Below are positions 1-7,903 of a stretch of DNA of 64,000 bases, one piece after another; the first letter of the stretch is position 1; every line of letters starts with the position of its first letter. Origin of the DNA: Acutalibacter sp. 1XD8-36. Its GTDB lineage: Bacteria > Bacillota > Clostridia > Oscillospirales > Acutalibacteraceae. The stretch lies in the NCBI RefSeq assembly GCF_009917525.1, contig NZ_QZDU01000005.1:124001-188000 (forward strand). The letters run 5' to 3'. The notes beneath the pieces were generated by a model, which did no database searches, was not told where the DNA came from, and was given only the letters and a program-made list of their open reading frames with translations. Made by a program: the position numbers and the translations under genes.

Positions 1-379
1 ATTTAAGCTGCAAGCTGGAGAATATCAGAATGACGATGAACCTTTTGAAGAACTGTTTTGCCCATACTGCGGTTTGGCAAAAGAGAAAAATGAATTTCTG
101 TCATCAGATGTAATTGAGCAGGCACAAGCGATAGCTTATAACCATATGGTGGAGGAATTAAATAAGTCATTCAAGAAAATGCAGAGGTCGGTTAATCGCT
201 CAAAGGGCTTGATAAAAATGGATTTTAAGCCATTGAAAAAGGTTGCAACAAAAGAATTGAAGGATAAGGATACCACGGAAACAGAGTTTACTTGTTCATG
301 TTGTGGTCGCAGAGTTAAGGTGCTTTATTGTGCTGGAGCGGCAAAGATATTTTGTCCGTATTGCGGGGTGGATATATGA
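1..379 (+). CDS. Zinc-ribbon protein, C-terminal part (5' end outside window)
   Basis: The frame is open from base 2 to the TGA at 377-379, so this is the 3' end of a gene that begins before the window; the TTG at 74 is only an internal codon. About 125 residues are visible. They contain CPYCG early, CSCCGRR in the middle and FCPYCG at the very end, so paired CxxC knuckles likely bind structural zinc. The stretch between them is lysine-rich and probably helical. The TGA overlaps the next ATG as ATGA, so the two genes are translationally coupled. I do not recognise the family. Base use is much more AT-rich than genes after 2.5 kb, suggesting transfer. DNA or RNA binding is possible but unproven. 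Confidence 0.7.
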   Translation, partial: FKLQAGEYQNDDEPFEELFCPYCGLAKEKNEFLSSDVIEQAQAIAYNHMVEELNKSFKKMQRSVNRSKGLIKMDFKPLKKVATKELKDKDTTETEFTCSCCGRRVKVLYCAGAAKIFCPYCGVDI

Positions 380-1215
380 ACAGATTAGAATTAAGAAAAC
401 TGAGTTTAGAATTTCGCAGGTTATCAAGTAATCTGCTCAATAGCACTGATGACACGGCAGATATAAATCTTTCTCGTTTCCTCAAATTTATAGATGGAAA
501 TGAGTTAATATCAGGATTTATTAAAGATAAAATCTCGGGTGTCGATTATGATTTTAAGAAATGCTACGCCATAGGCTGTTCAGGGTGGGCGGATTTTAAT
601 CCGCCTGAAGATGAAGCGTGTCATATTAAGGCACAGTATGATTATCTTTTGTTTATAAACAATGGGGATAAGATAAATGTGCGTGGACAGTCAATGCGAT
701 ATTGTTGGTCAAGTAGAAAAATAAATGATAATATTCAAAGTTTCCTTGATATGGCGTTTAAACCTCTTATAGATTTCATAAATGACTGTCTTTCGATGGA
801 AATGATTGTTTGTGATGAGGAGGAAAAAACTATGAGTGGAAATACATATATTCAAAATATTGAAACTGTTAATGGTTCGGCAAGCCAACAGAATAGTGGA
901 GTAATAAATACTTACAACACTACAAATGATACAAGTTCTATGATTACTTTGATTGACAAATTGCTTGCATCACTTCCTGAGGTGCAGGGAGTTGACTCGG
1001 AAGAAATCGAGAATGTGAAAGATGATTTGGAAATGATTCAGGAGCAGTTGAAAAGCGATGTTCCGAAAAAAAACCGTATAGGAAAGGCTCTTGCAGGAAT
1101 AAAAAAGTTTGCAGGCGATTTTTCTATGAAACTTGCAGTGACACTTGCCGCTGGAGCAGTTACGGGAACAGATTGGAATATGTTACTGCAACAGGTTGAA
1201 AATTTTATTAAATAA
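376..1215 (+). CDS. Uncharacterised helical protein, possible defence-island gene
   Basis: A 279-residue protein. The start is the ATG at 376, overlapping the upstream stop as ATGA and preceded by GGGGTGG. The N-terminal 150 residues begin MNRLELRKLSLEFRRLSSN and contain CSGWADF and YCWSS. A low-complexity linker rich in Asn, Thr and Ser follows (residues 155-185), then a probably coiled helical segment and a hydrophobic C-terminal stretch (about 250-265) that could insert in a membrane. The linker style reminds me of AbiTii-like abortive-infection proteins, but I cannot confirm homology. The AT-rich composition and coupling to a zinc-ribbon gene fit an acquired two-gene module. An in-frame internal start at 832 may give a second, 127-residue product. 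Confidence 0.75.
   Translation: MNRLELRKLSLEFRRLSSNLLNSTDDTADINLSRFLKFIDGNELISGFIKDKISGVDYDFKKCYAIGCSGWADFNPPEDEACHIKAQYDYLLFINNGDKINVRGQSMRYCWSSRKINDNIQSFLDMAFKPLIDFINDCLSMEMIVCDEEEKTMSGNTYIQNIETVNGSASQQNSGVINTYNTTNDTSSMITLIDKLLASLPEVQGVDSEEIENVKDDLEMIQEQLKSDVPKKNRIGKALAGIKKFAGDFSMKLAVTLAAGAVTGTDWNMLLQQVENFIK
817..834 (+). promoter_or_regulatory. Internal Shine-Dalgarno and in-frame ATG
   Basis: GAGGAGG at 817-823 sits 8 bases before the ATG at 832, inside the preceding gene and in the same frame. It is a better ribosome-binding site than that gene's own start. Initiation here would make a separate 127-residue C-terminal protein beginning MSGNTYIQN. The glutamate-rich residues encoded by the purine run could also be coincidental. 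Confidence 0.45.
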
Positions 1216-1477
1216 AAAAGTTTGAGAAATGCATTTATGATTTAACACGAAACATGTAGCTATTATCCGCAGTTTCAGAGTTAGTGTTATCAATGCCGAT
1301 AACAAAATGATAACATTAGCTCATATAGGCAGGATAATATGGATACATCAAATAATCAAAAGAACTGAAAACACGACAGAGAATAGTACCTAAACAAAAT
1401 GCGTTAGGCTTTGTCGAGTTCGAGTAATGATAAATGTCGTATGTCAATAAACAAATCGGAATTTGGAGGAGAGACAA
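1216..1477 (+). other. AT-rich intergenic stretch, no supported gene
   Basis: No convincing gene, promoter or terminator. Short open stretches such as the ATG at 1339 stop after ten codons without a ribosome-binding site. It may hold the remains of a decayed gene. A usable Shine-Dalgarno (GGAGGAGA, 1465-1472) for the next gene lies at its end. Confidence 0.4.
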
Positions 1478-1834
1478 ATGGATATCAACTATAAGCAATG
1501 CGCTATCAATTGTGTTGGTGGAGACACATTGAAGCAATATAAGAAACAATTTGATGAGTGTAATCAAGATTTTGACTTGTTGTTTTCTAGGGATACAGGC
1601 GATAAAGATTTTTATAGAAGAATAATTGAACCAGGACATATTTACGAAACAGGATATCCCAGATGTATATGCTGGCAGAATGATGATAGCAAAGATAAAT
1701 GTGAGTGTTCAAGACAAGCCATAATCTATTTGTATTCACAGTTACTCCCTAATAGTGAGCTTACAGTCGAAACAATCCAAACAGTTCGAATGGGTGGGGA
1801 AAGCTGTAGATTCAGAATTACATTAGGAAAGTAA
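1478..1834 (+). CDS. Small cysteine-rich protein, ATC-hydrolase/V4R-like C-terminal fold
   Basis: A 118-residue protein started at the ATG at 1478, which has GGAGGAGA correctly spaced upstream; a TTG at 1463 overlaps that site and is unlikely. It has eight cysteines including a CIC and a CEC cluster at residues 65-80, then a predicted helix and a final GGESCRFRITL. The GxxCRF ending resembles the C-terminus of L-2-amino-thiazoline-4-carboxylic acid hydrolase-like and 4-vinyl-reductase-like proteins, usually longer, so this may be a short or N-terminally truncated member. Metal or small-molecule binding is an inference. AT-rich like its left neighbours. Confidence 0.6.
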   Translation: MDINYKQCAINCVGGDTLKQYKKQFDECNQDFDLLFSRDTGDKDFYRRIIEPGHIYETGYPRCICWQNDDSKDKCECSRQAIIYLYSQLLPNSELTVETIQTVRMGGESCRFRITLGK

Positions 1835-2109
1835 TTATAGATAAATTCCACTTTGTTGATTATAATAGTAGAGAGCAACGAATTGATATTTTCTTGTTTG
1901 TGCGTGGCAACATTTTGGCAACAGGAAATCAGTAAGCCAGAATAAATGATGTAATTGAAGTAAAAAGGGGGCGTATATTTGCATAAGGCTTAAACAAGCA
2001 TAGTTAATAATAACAAAAAACACGCCGAGTTCAAATGATTTGCTGTCGTATGGCAATGTGATTTATTCTGTAAAGGGCATTAACACTTAGCCTACGCCAT
2101 AGAAAAGTA

Positions 2110-2146
2110 AGACCTTGCGTCTAACGACGTAGGGTCTCTTATTTTT
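2110..2146 (+). terminator. Rho-independent terminator
   Basis: Arms 2110-2121 and 2126-2137 pair over 12 positions (two G-U) around a TAAC loop and are followed by CTTATTTTT. It lies downstream of the small cysteine-rich gene and would end the island transcript. Confidence 0.75.
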
Positions 2147-2350
2147 GTCCTCTATACTATCCTTTTACTGCCTAACACAAGGATTTTAGGAACATTCTGC
2201 ACTATATCACCATGGAGTAGGGTCAGTCTGGCCTAGGGGCCGGGTGGATAAACTGCTTTGCCCCTTACAGGATAAATCACATTGCCCTACTACAAGCACC
2301 ACCCTTATCATTCCATTTGTCTGGTGGTTTGCAGATAAAGTCCATATCAT

Positions 2351-2386
2351 AAAAGCCTATACCGATGGCTGTCGGTATAGGCTTTT
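2351..2386. terminator. Perfect 15-bp hairpin, probable bidirectional terminator
   Basis: Arms AAAAGCCTATACCGA (2351-2365) and its exact complement (2372-2386) flank a 6-base loop. The A-run on one side and T-run on the other would work in both directions. No gene close by on minus obviously needs it. Confidence 0.65.
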
Positions 2387-2515
2387 ATATTATCTGATTT
2401 CTGGAATTGCTTTCACCCATGGGACACCGGCGTTTTCCAAGTAAATCCAGTTTCACTTGTCACATTCCTCCTTCATATAAAACTGCATACCAAACCACAG
2501 AATCTCCCCTCCCCA

Positions 2516-2544
2516 TTGCTTTTATCACCCCGAATAGCTATAAT
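2516..2544 (+). promoter_or_regulatory. Sigma-A promoter of the two-component/ABC operon
   Basis: TTGCTT (2516-2521), 17-bp spacer, TATAAT (2539-2544). It lies 40 bp ahead of the response-regulator start, which has AAGGAGG just upstream. Confidence 0.7.
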
Positions 2545-2584
2545 AATATTGTACCACGACGCAAAAGGCAAGGAGGAAATACCA

Positions 2585-3247
2585 ATGAAAAGGCTCCTGA
2601 TAGTAGAAGACGACGATGCCATCCGCACCGGCCTATGCCGTTCGCTTTCATCTGATACATTAGAAACCGTAAGCGCCGGGAATCTGGCCTCTGCCGGGCG
2701 GCATTTAGCAGCAGAACGGTTTGACCTGCTGCTTCTCGACTGCAATCTGCCAGACGGGAACGGCATTGATTTCTGCCGGGAGATTATGCAGAAGACCTCG
2801 GTGCCGGTCATATTTCTCACAGTGCGGGACTCAGAGATTGACGAGGTAGCTGCCTTCCGTGCGGGGGCCTGCGATTATGTCAAAAAGCCCTTCTCTCTGA
2901 TGGTACTCCGGGAGCGCATTGCCGCCCTGCTTGAGCGTACAGAAAAGCGCGCCGATTTATATTTAGACCGGCGGTACCGGTTTGACTTTGCCGCTATGGA
3001 TTTTTTTGTGGACGGCGAGAGGGTGTATCTGGGCTCTACTGAGTGCAAGCTGCTGGCGGCGCTGGTGAAAAATGCAAGGCAGGTGCTCACCCGGGCGGCG
3101 CTGACGGATGCACTGTGGGATGGCGGCGAGGAGCTTAATGAAAATGCCCTGTCCGTTGCAGTAAGCCGGCTGCGGGGGCGACTGGGCGAGAAAAGCATCA
3201 GCACTATTTATGGGCTGGGTTATATGTGGGTAGGTGACAGAGAATGA
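2585..3247 (+). CDS. OmpR-family response regulator
   Basis: A 220-residue DNA-binding response regulator. The receiver domain (about 1-118) has the acidic pocket E8-D9-D10, phospho-acceptor D52 and the KPF lysine near residue 101. A winged-helix effector domain occupies about 125-220. The ATG at 2585 follows AAGGAGG; the frame extends 23 codons upstream but without a start signal. The stop overlaps the kinase start as ATGA. With kinase, ATPase and permease this forms the four-gene layout typical of antimicrobial-peptide sensing and detoxification modules in Firmicutes. It probably controls the ABC genes through the repeats at 4205-4249. Confidence 0.92.
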   Translation: MKRLLIVEDDDAIRTGLCRSLSSDTLETVSAGNLASAGRHLAAERFDLLLLDCNLPDGNGIDFCREIMQKTSVPVIFLTVRDSEIDEVAAFRAGACDYVKKPFSLMVLRERIAALLERTEKRADLYLDRRYRFDFAAMDFFVDGERVYLGSTECKLLAALVKNARQVLTRAALTDALWDGGEELNENALSVAVSRLRGRLGEKSISTIYGLGYMWVGDRE

Positions 3248-4197
3248 CCTTGCTTTTCGCAATGGTATGGCTTGTCCTGACGGCAGCGCTATGCCTTGTA
3301 AACAGTTTTTATGTGGGCAGTATTTGGCCCACTGCCTTCTATGGAACACTCGCCTGTCTTCTCGCGGCGGGCTTTGCGCTATATGAGAAAAATCAGCGCA
3401 AAAAACTGCTTGCTGATGTGCAAAAGGCATTGGAAGGCAAGGATGATTTTACTGTTACGGAAAAGGAAATCGCGCCCATTGCCCGGCAGCTCCGGCTGAA
3501 ACGGAATGAGGAGGAGACCCGCGACCGGCGTGTTGCGGAAAGCTACCGCAATCTTGCCGCGCTTGTCTCCGATATTGCCCACCAATGCAAAACGCCTCTG
3601 ACAGCCGCAAAGATGTACGCCGAGCTGCTGCCGCCGTCCTCTGAATCAGCTGCAATAGTTCAGCAGGCAAATAAGCTGCAGTTCCTTCTGGACGCTTTGG
3701 TAAAGCTCTCCCGGTGCGAGGGCGGGCTCATTGAGGAGAATGTGCACCCTGCCAAAGAATCTGTGGAAACTTTGGCGGCCCAGGCAATATCAGCCGTTGT
3801 GCCGGAAGCCTGTAGGAAAGGCATTGCTCTCTCCGCAGATATCCCCGACGGTCTCACCGCACTCTTTGACCTGCGCTGGACTTCCGAAGCGCTGGGTACG
3901 ATTCTGGATAACGCCGTGAAATACTCGCCGGATGGCTCAAAAATCATGGTCGCGGCGCAGCAATACGATACTTACATCAGGCTGGACGTTCTGGACGAAG
4001 GCCCCGGAATCCCGGAGGAGGAGCTGCCAGAAATCTGGAAGCGGTTCTACCGCGGCAAAACTACCCGGAATGCTTCCGGCGTTGGAATCGGCCTTACTCT
4101 CTGCCGGATGATTGTGCAGGCCCAGAGCGGGCGGGTGCTGTGCCAGAACCGGGAAGGCACGGGGTGTAGGTTCAGCATTTTCCTGCCAGCGGAATAA
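3244..4197 (+). CDS. Sensor histidine kinase, short intramembrane-sensing type
   Basis: A 317-residue kinase. Two transmembrane helices (about 3-22 and 28-46) are joined by only a few residues, so there is no extracellular sensor domain. H113 in SDIAHQCKTPL is the phospho-acceptor. The ATP-binding domain has N223 (LDNAVKYSP), DEGPGIP near 251 and GVGIGLTL near 279. In BceS-like systems such kinases read the state of the partner transporter; the ABC genes 90 bp downstream make that plausible here. ATGA overlap with the regulator gene. Confidence 0.9.
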   Translation: MTLLFAMVWLVLTAALCLVNSFYVGSIWPTAFYGTLACLLAAGFALYEKNQRKKLLADVQKALEGKDDFTVTEKEIAPIARQLRLKRNEEETRDRRVAESYRNLAALVSDIAHQCKTPLTAAKMYAELLPPSSESAAIVQQANKLQFLLDALVKLSRCEGGLIEENVHPAKESVETLAAQAISAVVPEACRKGIALSADIPDGLTALFDLRWTSEALGTILDNAVKYSPDGSKIMVAAQQYDTYIRLDVLDEGPGIPEEELPEIWKRFYRGKTTRNASGVGIGLTLCRMIVQAQSGRVLCQNREGTGCRFSIFLPAE

Positions 4198-4204
4198 ATT
4201 TTGC

Positions 4205-4261
4205 GATTCTTTCAAAAGTGAAAGATTTCGTTGCGGTCTGGAAAGATTCGTCTGCTATAAT
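4205..4261 (+). promoter_or_regulatory. Promoter and putative regulator repeats of the ABC genes
   Basis: TATAAT at 4256-4261 has only a poor -35 match (TTGCGG, 4231-4236, 19-bp spacer). GAAAGATTT (4220-4228) and GAAAGATTC (4241-4249) are direct repeats 21 bp apart, two helical turns, and an inverted relative, GATTCTTTC, lies at 4205-4213. CTTTCA and TGAAAG (4209-4214, 4219-4224) make a palindrome. This looks like an activated promoter bound by the upstream response regulator. Confidence 0.5.
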
Positions 4262-4290
4262 GACGGCATTAAAAAGAAAGGAGCGCAATT

Positions 4291-4974
4291 ATGCTCATAC
4301 AGACGAATCAACTGATAAAAATTTACGGCAGCGGCGAAAACGCCCTCCGTGCCCTGGACGGAGTAAACCTTTCCGTAGAGCGCGGGGAGTTTGTCTCCGT
4401 AGTAGGCTCCAGCGGCAGCGGCAAGAGCACCCTTCTGCACCTGCTGGGGGGTATCGACGTCCCTACCGAGGGCACGGTAACTATTGATGGAACGGACCTC
4501 TACTCCCTATCCCCCGACCCCCTCACCATCTTCCGGCGGCGCTATATCGGCTTTGTGTTTCAAAGCTACAACCTTATTCCAGGCCTGAATGTCTGGGAAA
4601 ACATCGTGCTGCCCATAGGCTTGGACAAGCTGAAAGCCGGCCGGGAGGAAATAGAGCAGCTGCTCTCCACCCTTGGAATTTATGAAAAGCGCTACTCCAT
4701 GCCCTCCCAGCTCTCCGGCGGACAGCAGCAGAGGGTGGCGATAGCCCGGGCCCTTGCCACGAAGCCCCATATTATCCTTGCAGACGAGCCCACCGGGAAC
4801 CTGGACAGCAAGACCAGCCTGGAGGTCATGCTCCTTTTGGAAAAGCTGAACCGGGAGTTCTCCCAGACGATTTTGATGATTACACATAATGAGGAACTAG
4901 CACAGATGACCTCCAGGCGCATACGCATTGAGGACGGGCGTATCGTTTCCGACAGCGGGGAGGTGGCGGGATGA
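4291..4974 (+). CDS. ABC transporter ATP-binding protein, MacB/LolD type
   Basis: A 227-residue ATPase. Walker A GSSGSGKST is at 39-47, signature LSGGQQQ at 141-147, Walker B IILADEP at 161-167 and the H-loop histidine at about 199. Length and motif spacing match ATPases of mechanotransmission (MacB, LolD, BceA) transporters. The ATG follows AAAGGAG. The stop overlaps the permease start as ATGA. Likely drives extrusion or membrane release of a peptide or lipid-attacking compound; the substrate cannot be read from the sequence. Confidence 0.92.
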   Translation: MLIQTNQLIKIYGSGENALRALDGVNLSVERGEFVSVVGSSGSGKSTLLHLLGGIDVPTEGTVTIDGTDLYSLSPDPLTIFRRRYIGFVFQSYNLIPGLNVWENIVLPIGLDKLKAGREEIEQLLSTLGIYEKRYSMPSQLSGGQQQRVAIARALATKPHIILADEPTGNLDSKTSLEVMLLLEKLNREFSQTILMITHNEELAQMTSRRIRIEDGRIVSDSGEVAG

Positions 4975-7523
4975 TTTTCCGGCTTGCACGCTTGCAGATA
5001 AGCTCCCACCGGATGCGCACCGGGTTCGTTGCCGTGGCGGTGGTGCTCACGGCGGTGCTGTACATGACAGTTATCAGCTTCGCCTACTGCGCTCTGGATT
5101 CCATACAGCTCTCCAAAATGCTGGCGTCCGGCTCCGATATTCACGCGTTCATTTTTGATATGGGATATTCTATCTCCGGTGAAGCCTTGCGGGAGGAAAT
5201 TCAAAGCGCCCCCGAGGTTTCGGAGACATTTCTCATGTCCTTTGAGCCTATGCATTGGGTGGAACCGGCGGAGGCGAACAGCGTAGAGCAAGGGTTTGGA
5301 ATGCTCTTTGTGGACCGGGAGAAGGTACTCCCCCACCTGTTCATGACACTGACCGAGGGCCGGTTCCCCAAAAGGACGGATGAGATTTTGCTCTGCCGGG
5401 AGACGTTCCCCACGCTTTCCATTGGCGACCAGGTCAGGTTTTTCATTAAGAGCGTGAAGGTCGAGGAGCCGCTGGAGAGGACCTACACCGTCTCCGGCTT
5501 CTACCACAGCGAGGCGGACGTGCCGCCCCCGGCGGTAGCGCTGTATGGAGAGCACGTGGCGGAGGAATTGGAGCTGGGCGTCGTGGTGCAGTTTCACAGC
5601 AGCTTCGGAATAGACCGGCGGCTGGACGCAGTCGTGGAGCGGCTGTCCCAGTGGGAGACCCCCGGTGGGGAGCAGCGCACCCAAATCAACTACGCCTTTG
5701 TCGCCGCGGATCTGGGCAGCCTCCTCCAGCCGGATATTGTCCTGATGATACTCTTGGTGATAGGGGTGCTGTTCCTTGCGGCGTTTTTGCTCATCTACAA
5801 CGTCTATTCCATCGCGCTGACCCAGGATATGCGCGCCTTCGGGCTCTTGAAGGTCATCGGCATGACCCATCGGCAGATGAAAAAGCTGACGCTGATGCAG
5901 ACCGGGCTCATTGCCTGCGGGGCGCTTCCAGTGGGGCTGGCAGCTGGGTATTTTATCGGGTTCAAGCTCCTCTCCCCTATATTTATGAGCATGAGCGGGG
6001 AGGTGCTGCCTAACCGGTTCAGCCCGATTATCTCTCTGATCAGCGCCGGACTGACACTGTTTACCCTGTTCTTCTCGGCCCTGCGGCCCCTTGTACGTAT
6101 CAAGAAAATGACGCCCATACAGTCGATCTCTCCCGAGCCGGATGGCAAAGCTCCCAAAAAGGAAAAGCGCCGGGAGGCTCCCGCCTCTCCCAGAAGCCTG
6201 GCTATGGCTGGGCTTCGCCGGAGCTGGGGGCGGATGCTGGTCACTTCCCTTTCGGCGATGGTGTCCGTGCTGCTGTTTATATTAGTGGGTGCGTTCACGG
6301 AAATTGACACGATGATTGGCGGAAAACAGTTGGGGATGTTTGACGTGGAGCTGGGGCTGTGGGACGGGGGCCGCAATGGCCTTATCCCCGAAGAGCTGAC
6401 AGAAATCTCACAATTCGCGGCGGTGGAGCCGGATATCATCGAGAGCCTTGCCAGCTCCGGCAACGTGGAGGAAACCTGGCTTTTGCGCTTCCAGCAGATT
6501 GAAGCGGACATCACCCCCGGGCTTGCGGAGGAAATCAGGGACTTTATGGCGGGGTCGGAATATGACTTTGTGCGGAAGGAATACCAGGACATCCTGGACA
6601 GCGGCAGCGTAAAAGCCGCCGTGCTCTCCATCCCCGACGCGCTCTGCCGGGAGATTGTGGTGTCCCAGGAGGACAGGCTCAAGCCAGCTTACTATGACGG
6701 AGAGGAACTGTACGACGGCAAGCACGTATTGTGCGTTTCCTTGGAAAGGGACGAGCAGGCGGTAGATATGAATCTGCGCCTTTCCTCCGGGGACGCGCTC
6801 AGCCTTAGCAGGAATTACAGTGTCATTCACCTGGAACTGCCTTCCGGCATCTGGACGGCGCTGGGGAAAATTATCGGGGGCAGGCTCATGGCGAACCCCG
6901 TCGGCGTGGAGGAAATGTTTTTCCTGCTGCCCGAGAGCGTCTTTGAGAGGGAATTCCCGGACGCCCCGGTGTTCAAGGTGCTTGTGAACGCGAAAGATGG
7001 CAGGTCAGACGCGCTTCTTAAAGAGACGCAAACCCTGATTGAGGGGCGCGGCGTGGGCTCCGGGGACACAAGGTTCGAGTATCTTGTGGGAGGCAGACTC
7101 ACCGACATGATAGAATTGCAGGAAAGGCTCGGGGCCATCCAGCTTACCGGCTACAGCCTTTGCGGCATCATCTTCCTTATCGGGCTGATGAACATGGTGA
7201 ACAGCGCCCTCACCTCCACGGTGCTGCGGCGGCGTGAGTTCGCTATGCTGGAGACGGTGGGCATGACCCGCTCACAGCTCCGTTTGATGCTGATATATGA
7301 AAACAGCGTGGGCGGCGTTTTCGGGCTGGCGGCTTTTGTGGCAGGGTCAGCGCTGACAAGCGGGTTGCTGACCAAAGTATCCGGCGTGAAAATCTCCGCA
7401 ATTTCTTTGCCGGCGGCAGGGAGCCTGCTCCTGCTGTTTGTAGTAGGCGCTGTGGCGGCGGAGCTTTCCTATCGCATTGTGACAAAGGCGTCGCTGTCGG
7501 AGCGGGTGAAGTGGGAGGAATAG
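4971..7523 (+). CDS. ABC transporter permease with two FtsX domains
   Basis: An 850-residue membrane protein. It has an N-terminal helix (about 18-40), a large extracytoplasmic region, a first FtsX domain (about 255-375, including GLLKVIGMTHRQMKKL), a second N-terminal-like helix near 415-440, another extracytoplasmic region and a second FtsX domain (about 720-840, ETVGMTRSQL). This duplicated arrangement differs from BceB (ten helices, one large loop) and is closer to peptide-export permeases of other Clostridia. Works with the ATPase overlapping it by ATGA. Likely under control of the two-component pair upstream. Confidence 0.9.
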   Translation: MIFRLARLQISSHRMRTGFVAVAVVLTAVLYMTVISFAYCALDSIQLSKMLASGSDIHAFIFDMGYSISGEALREEIQSAPEVSETFLMSFEPMHWVEPAEANSVEQGFGMLFVDREKVLPHLFMTLTEGRFPKRTDEILLCRETFPTLSIGDQVRFFIKSVKVEEPLERTYTVSGFYHSEADVPPPAVALYGEHVAEELELGVVVQFHSSFGIDRRLDAVVERLSQWETPGGEQRTQINYAFVAADLGSLLQPDIVLMILLVIGVLFLAAFLLIYNVYSIALTQDMRAFGLLKVIGMTHRQMKKLTLMQTGLIACGALPVGLAAGYFIGFKLLSPIFMSMSGEVLPNRFSPIISLISAGLTLFTLFFSALRPLVRIKKMTPIQSISPEPDGKAPKKEKRREAPASPRSLAMAGLRRSWGRMLVTSLSAMVSVLLFILVGAFTEIDTMIGGKQLGMFDVELGLWDGGRNGLIPEELTEISQFAAVEPDIIESLASSGNVEETWLLRFQQIEADITPGLAEEIRDFMAGSEYDFVRKEYQDILDSGSVKAAVLSIPDALCREIVVSQEDRLKPAYYDGEELYDGKHVLCVSLERDEQAVDMNLRLSSGDALSLSRNYSVIHLELPSGIWTALGKIIGGRLMANPVGVEEMFFLLPESVFEREFPDAPVFKVLVNAKDGRSDALLKETQTLIEGRGVGSGDTRFEYLVGGRLTDMIELQERLGAIQLTGYSLCGIIFLIGLMNMVNSALTSTVLRRREFAMLETVGMTRSQLRLMLIYENSVGGVFGLAAFVAGSALTSGLLTKVSGVKISAISLPAAGSLLLLFVVGAVAAELSYRIVTKASLSERVKWEE

Positions 7524-7583
7524 GGGGTATCAAAAGCCTCCCCAGCGGCAGTCACTGGATATAGTGCCTTTTAGGAAAATTTA

Positions 7584-7612
7584 TTGACAATAAAACACAT
7601 ATATGCTAAAAT
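7584..7612 (+). promoter_or_regulatory. Sigma-A promoter of the FIST operon
   Basis: Consensus TTGACA (7584-7589), 17-bp spacer with an extended TGC, then TAAAAT (7607-7612), about 55 bp ahead of the small gene. Confidence 0.8.
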
Positions 7613-7667
7613 ATTCATGCTATCAGCAGCGTATTGACCGCATTTTTCAAGAGAGAAGGTGAATTTA

Positions 7668-7868
7668 TTGGCAGGGCAGGTTTACAACATGATTCAGCAG
7701 GTCATTACCCAGAAGGGTAAGGGCAATCTTGTCATTGAAAACTCTGTGCGCACAAAGATGTATCTCAAGGGAATCGCCGTGGATAAATACACTGCGGCCT
7801 CTCCTGACGACCCGGCAATCATACTGAAGGTACGCGAGGTTGCCAAAGAGTTTGGAATTTCGGTTTAA
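7668..7868 (+). CDS. Small protein of unknown function preceding a FIST sensor
   Basis: A 66-residue, lysine-containing soluble protein with no signal peptide or membrane helix; it begins LAGQVYNMIQQV and ends AKEFGISV. I chose the TTG at 7668, 8 bases after AGAAGG; an in-frame GTG at 7659 overlaps that Shine-Dalgarno. It shares a promoter with the FIST gene 35 bp downstream, which also starts with TTG, so the two are probably functionally linked. I do not recognise its family. Confidence 0.65.
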   Translation: MAGQVYNMIQQVITQKGKGNLVIENSVRTKMYLKGIAVDKYTAASPDDPAIILKVREVAKEFGISV

Positions 7869-7903
7869 GCAATATAAAATACTTTTGAAAGGCGGGAAGA
7901 AAT

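Larger units (their letters stand above)
1835..2515 (+). other. Intergenic region closing the AT-rich island
   Basis: No supported gene. It contains two hairpins listed separately (2110-2146 and 2351-2386). Composition shifts from AT-rich to the GC-rich background across about 2100-2500, so the island boundary lies here. I found no integrase, transposase or clear flanking direct repeat that would define how the island arrived. Confidence 0.5.

Noticed and set aside
1835-2056. 73-codon open frame on minus in the AT-rich island
   Set aside because: Low-complexity, no start signal, overlaps intergenic DNA and nothing recognisable.
4692-5870. 392-codon open frame on minus across the ABC ATPase and permease
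   Set aside because: Antisense to two genes with clear motifs; composition rich in His, Gln and Arg without a recognisable fold.
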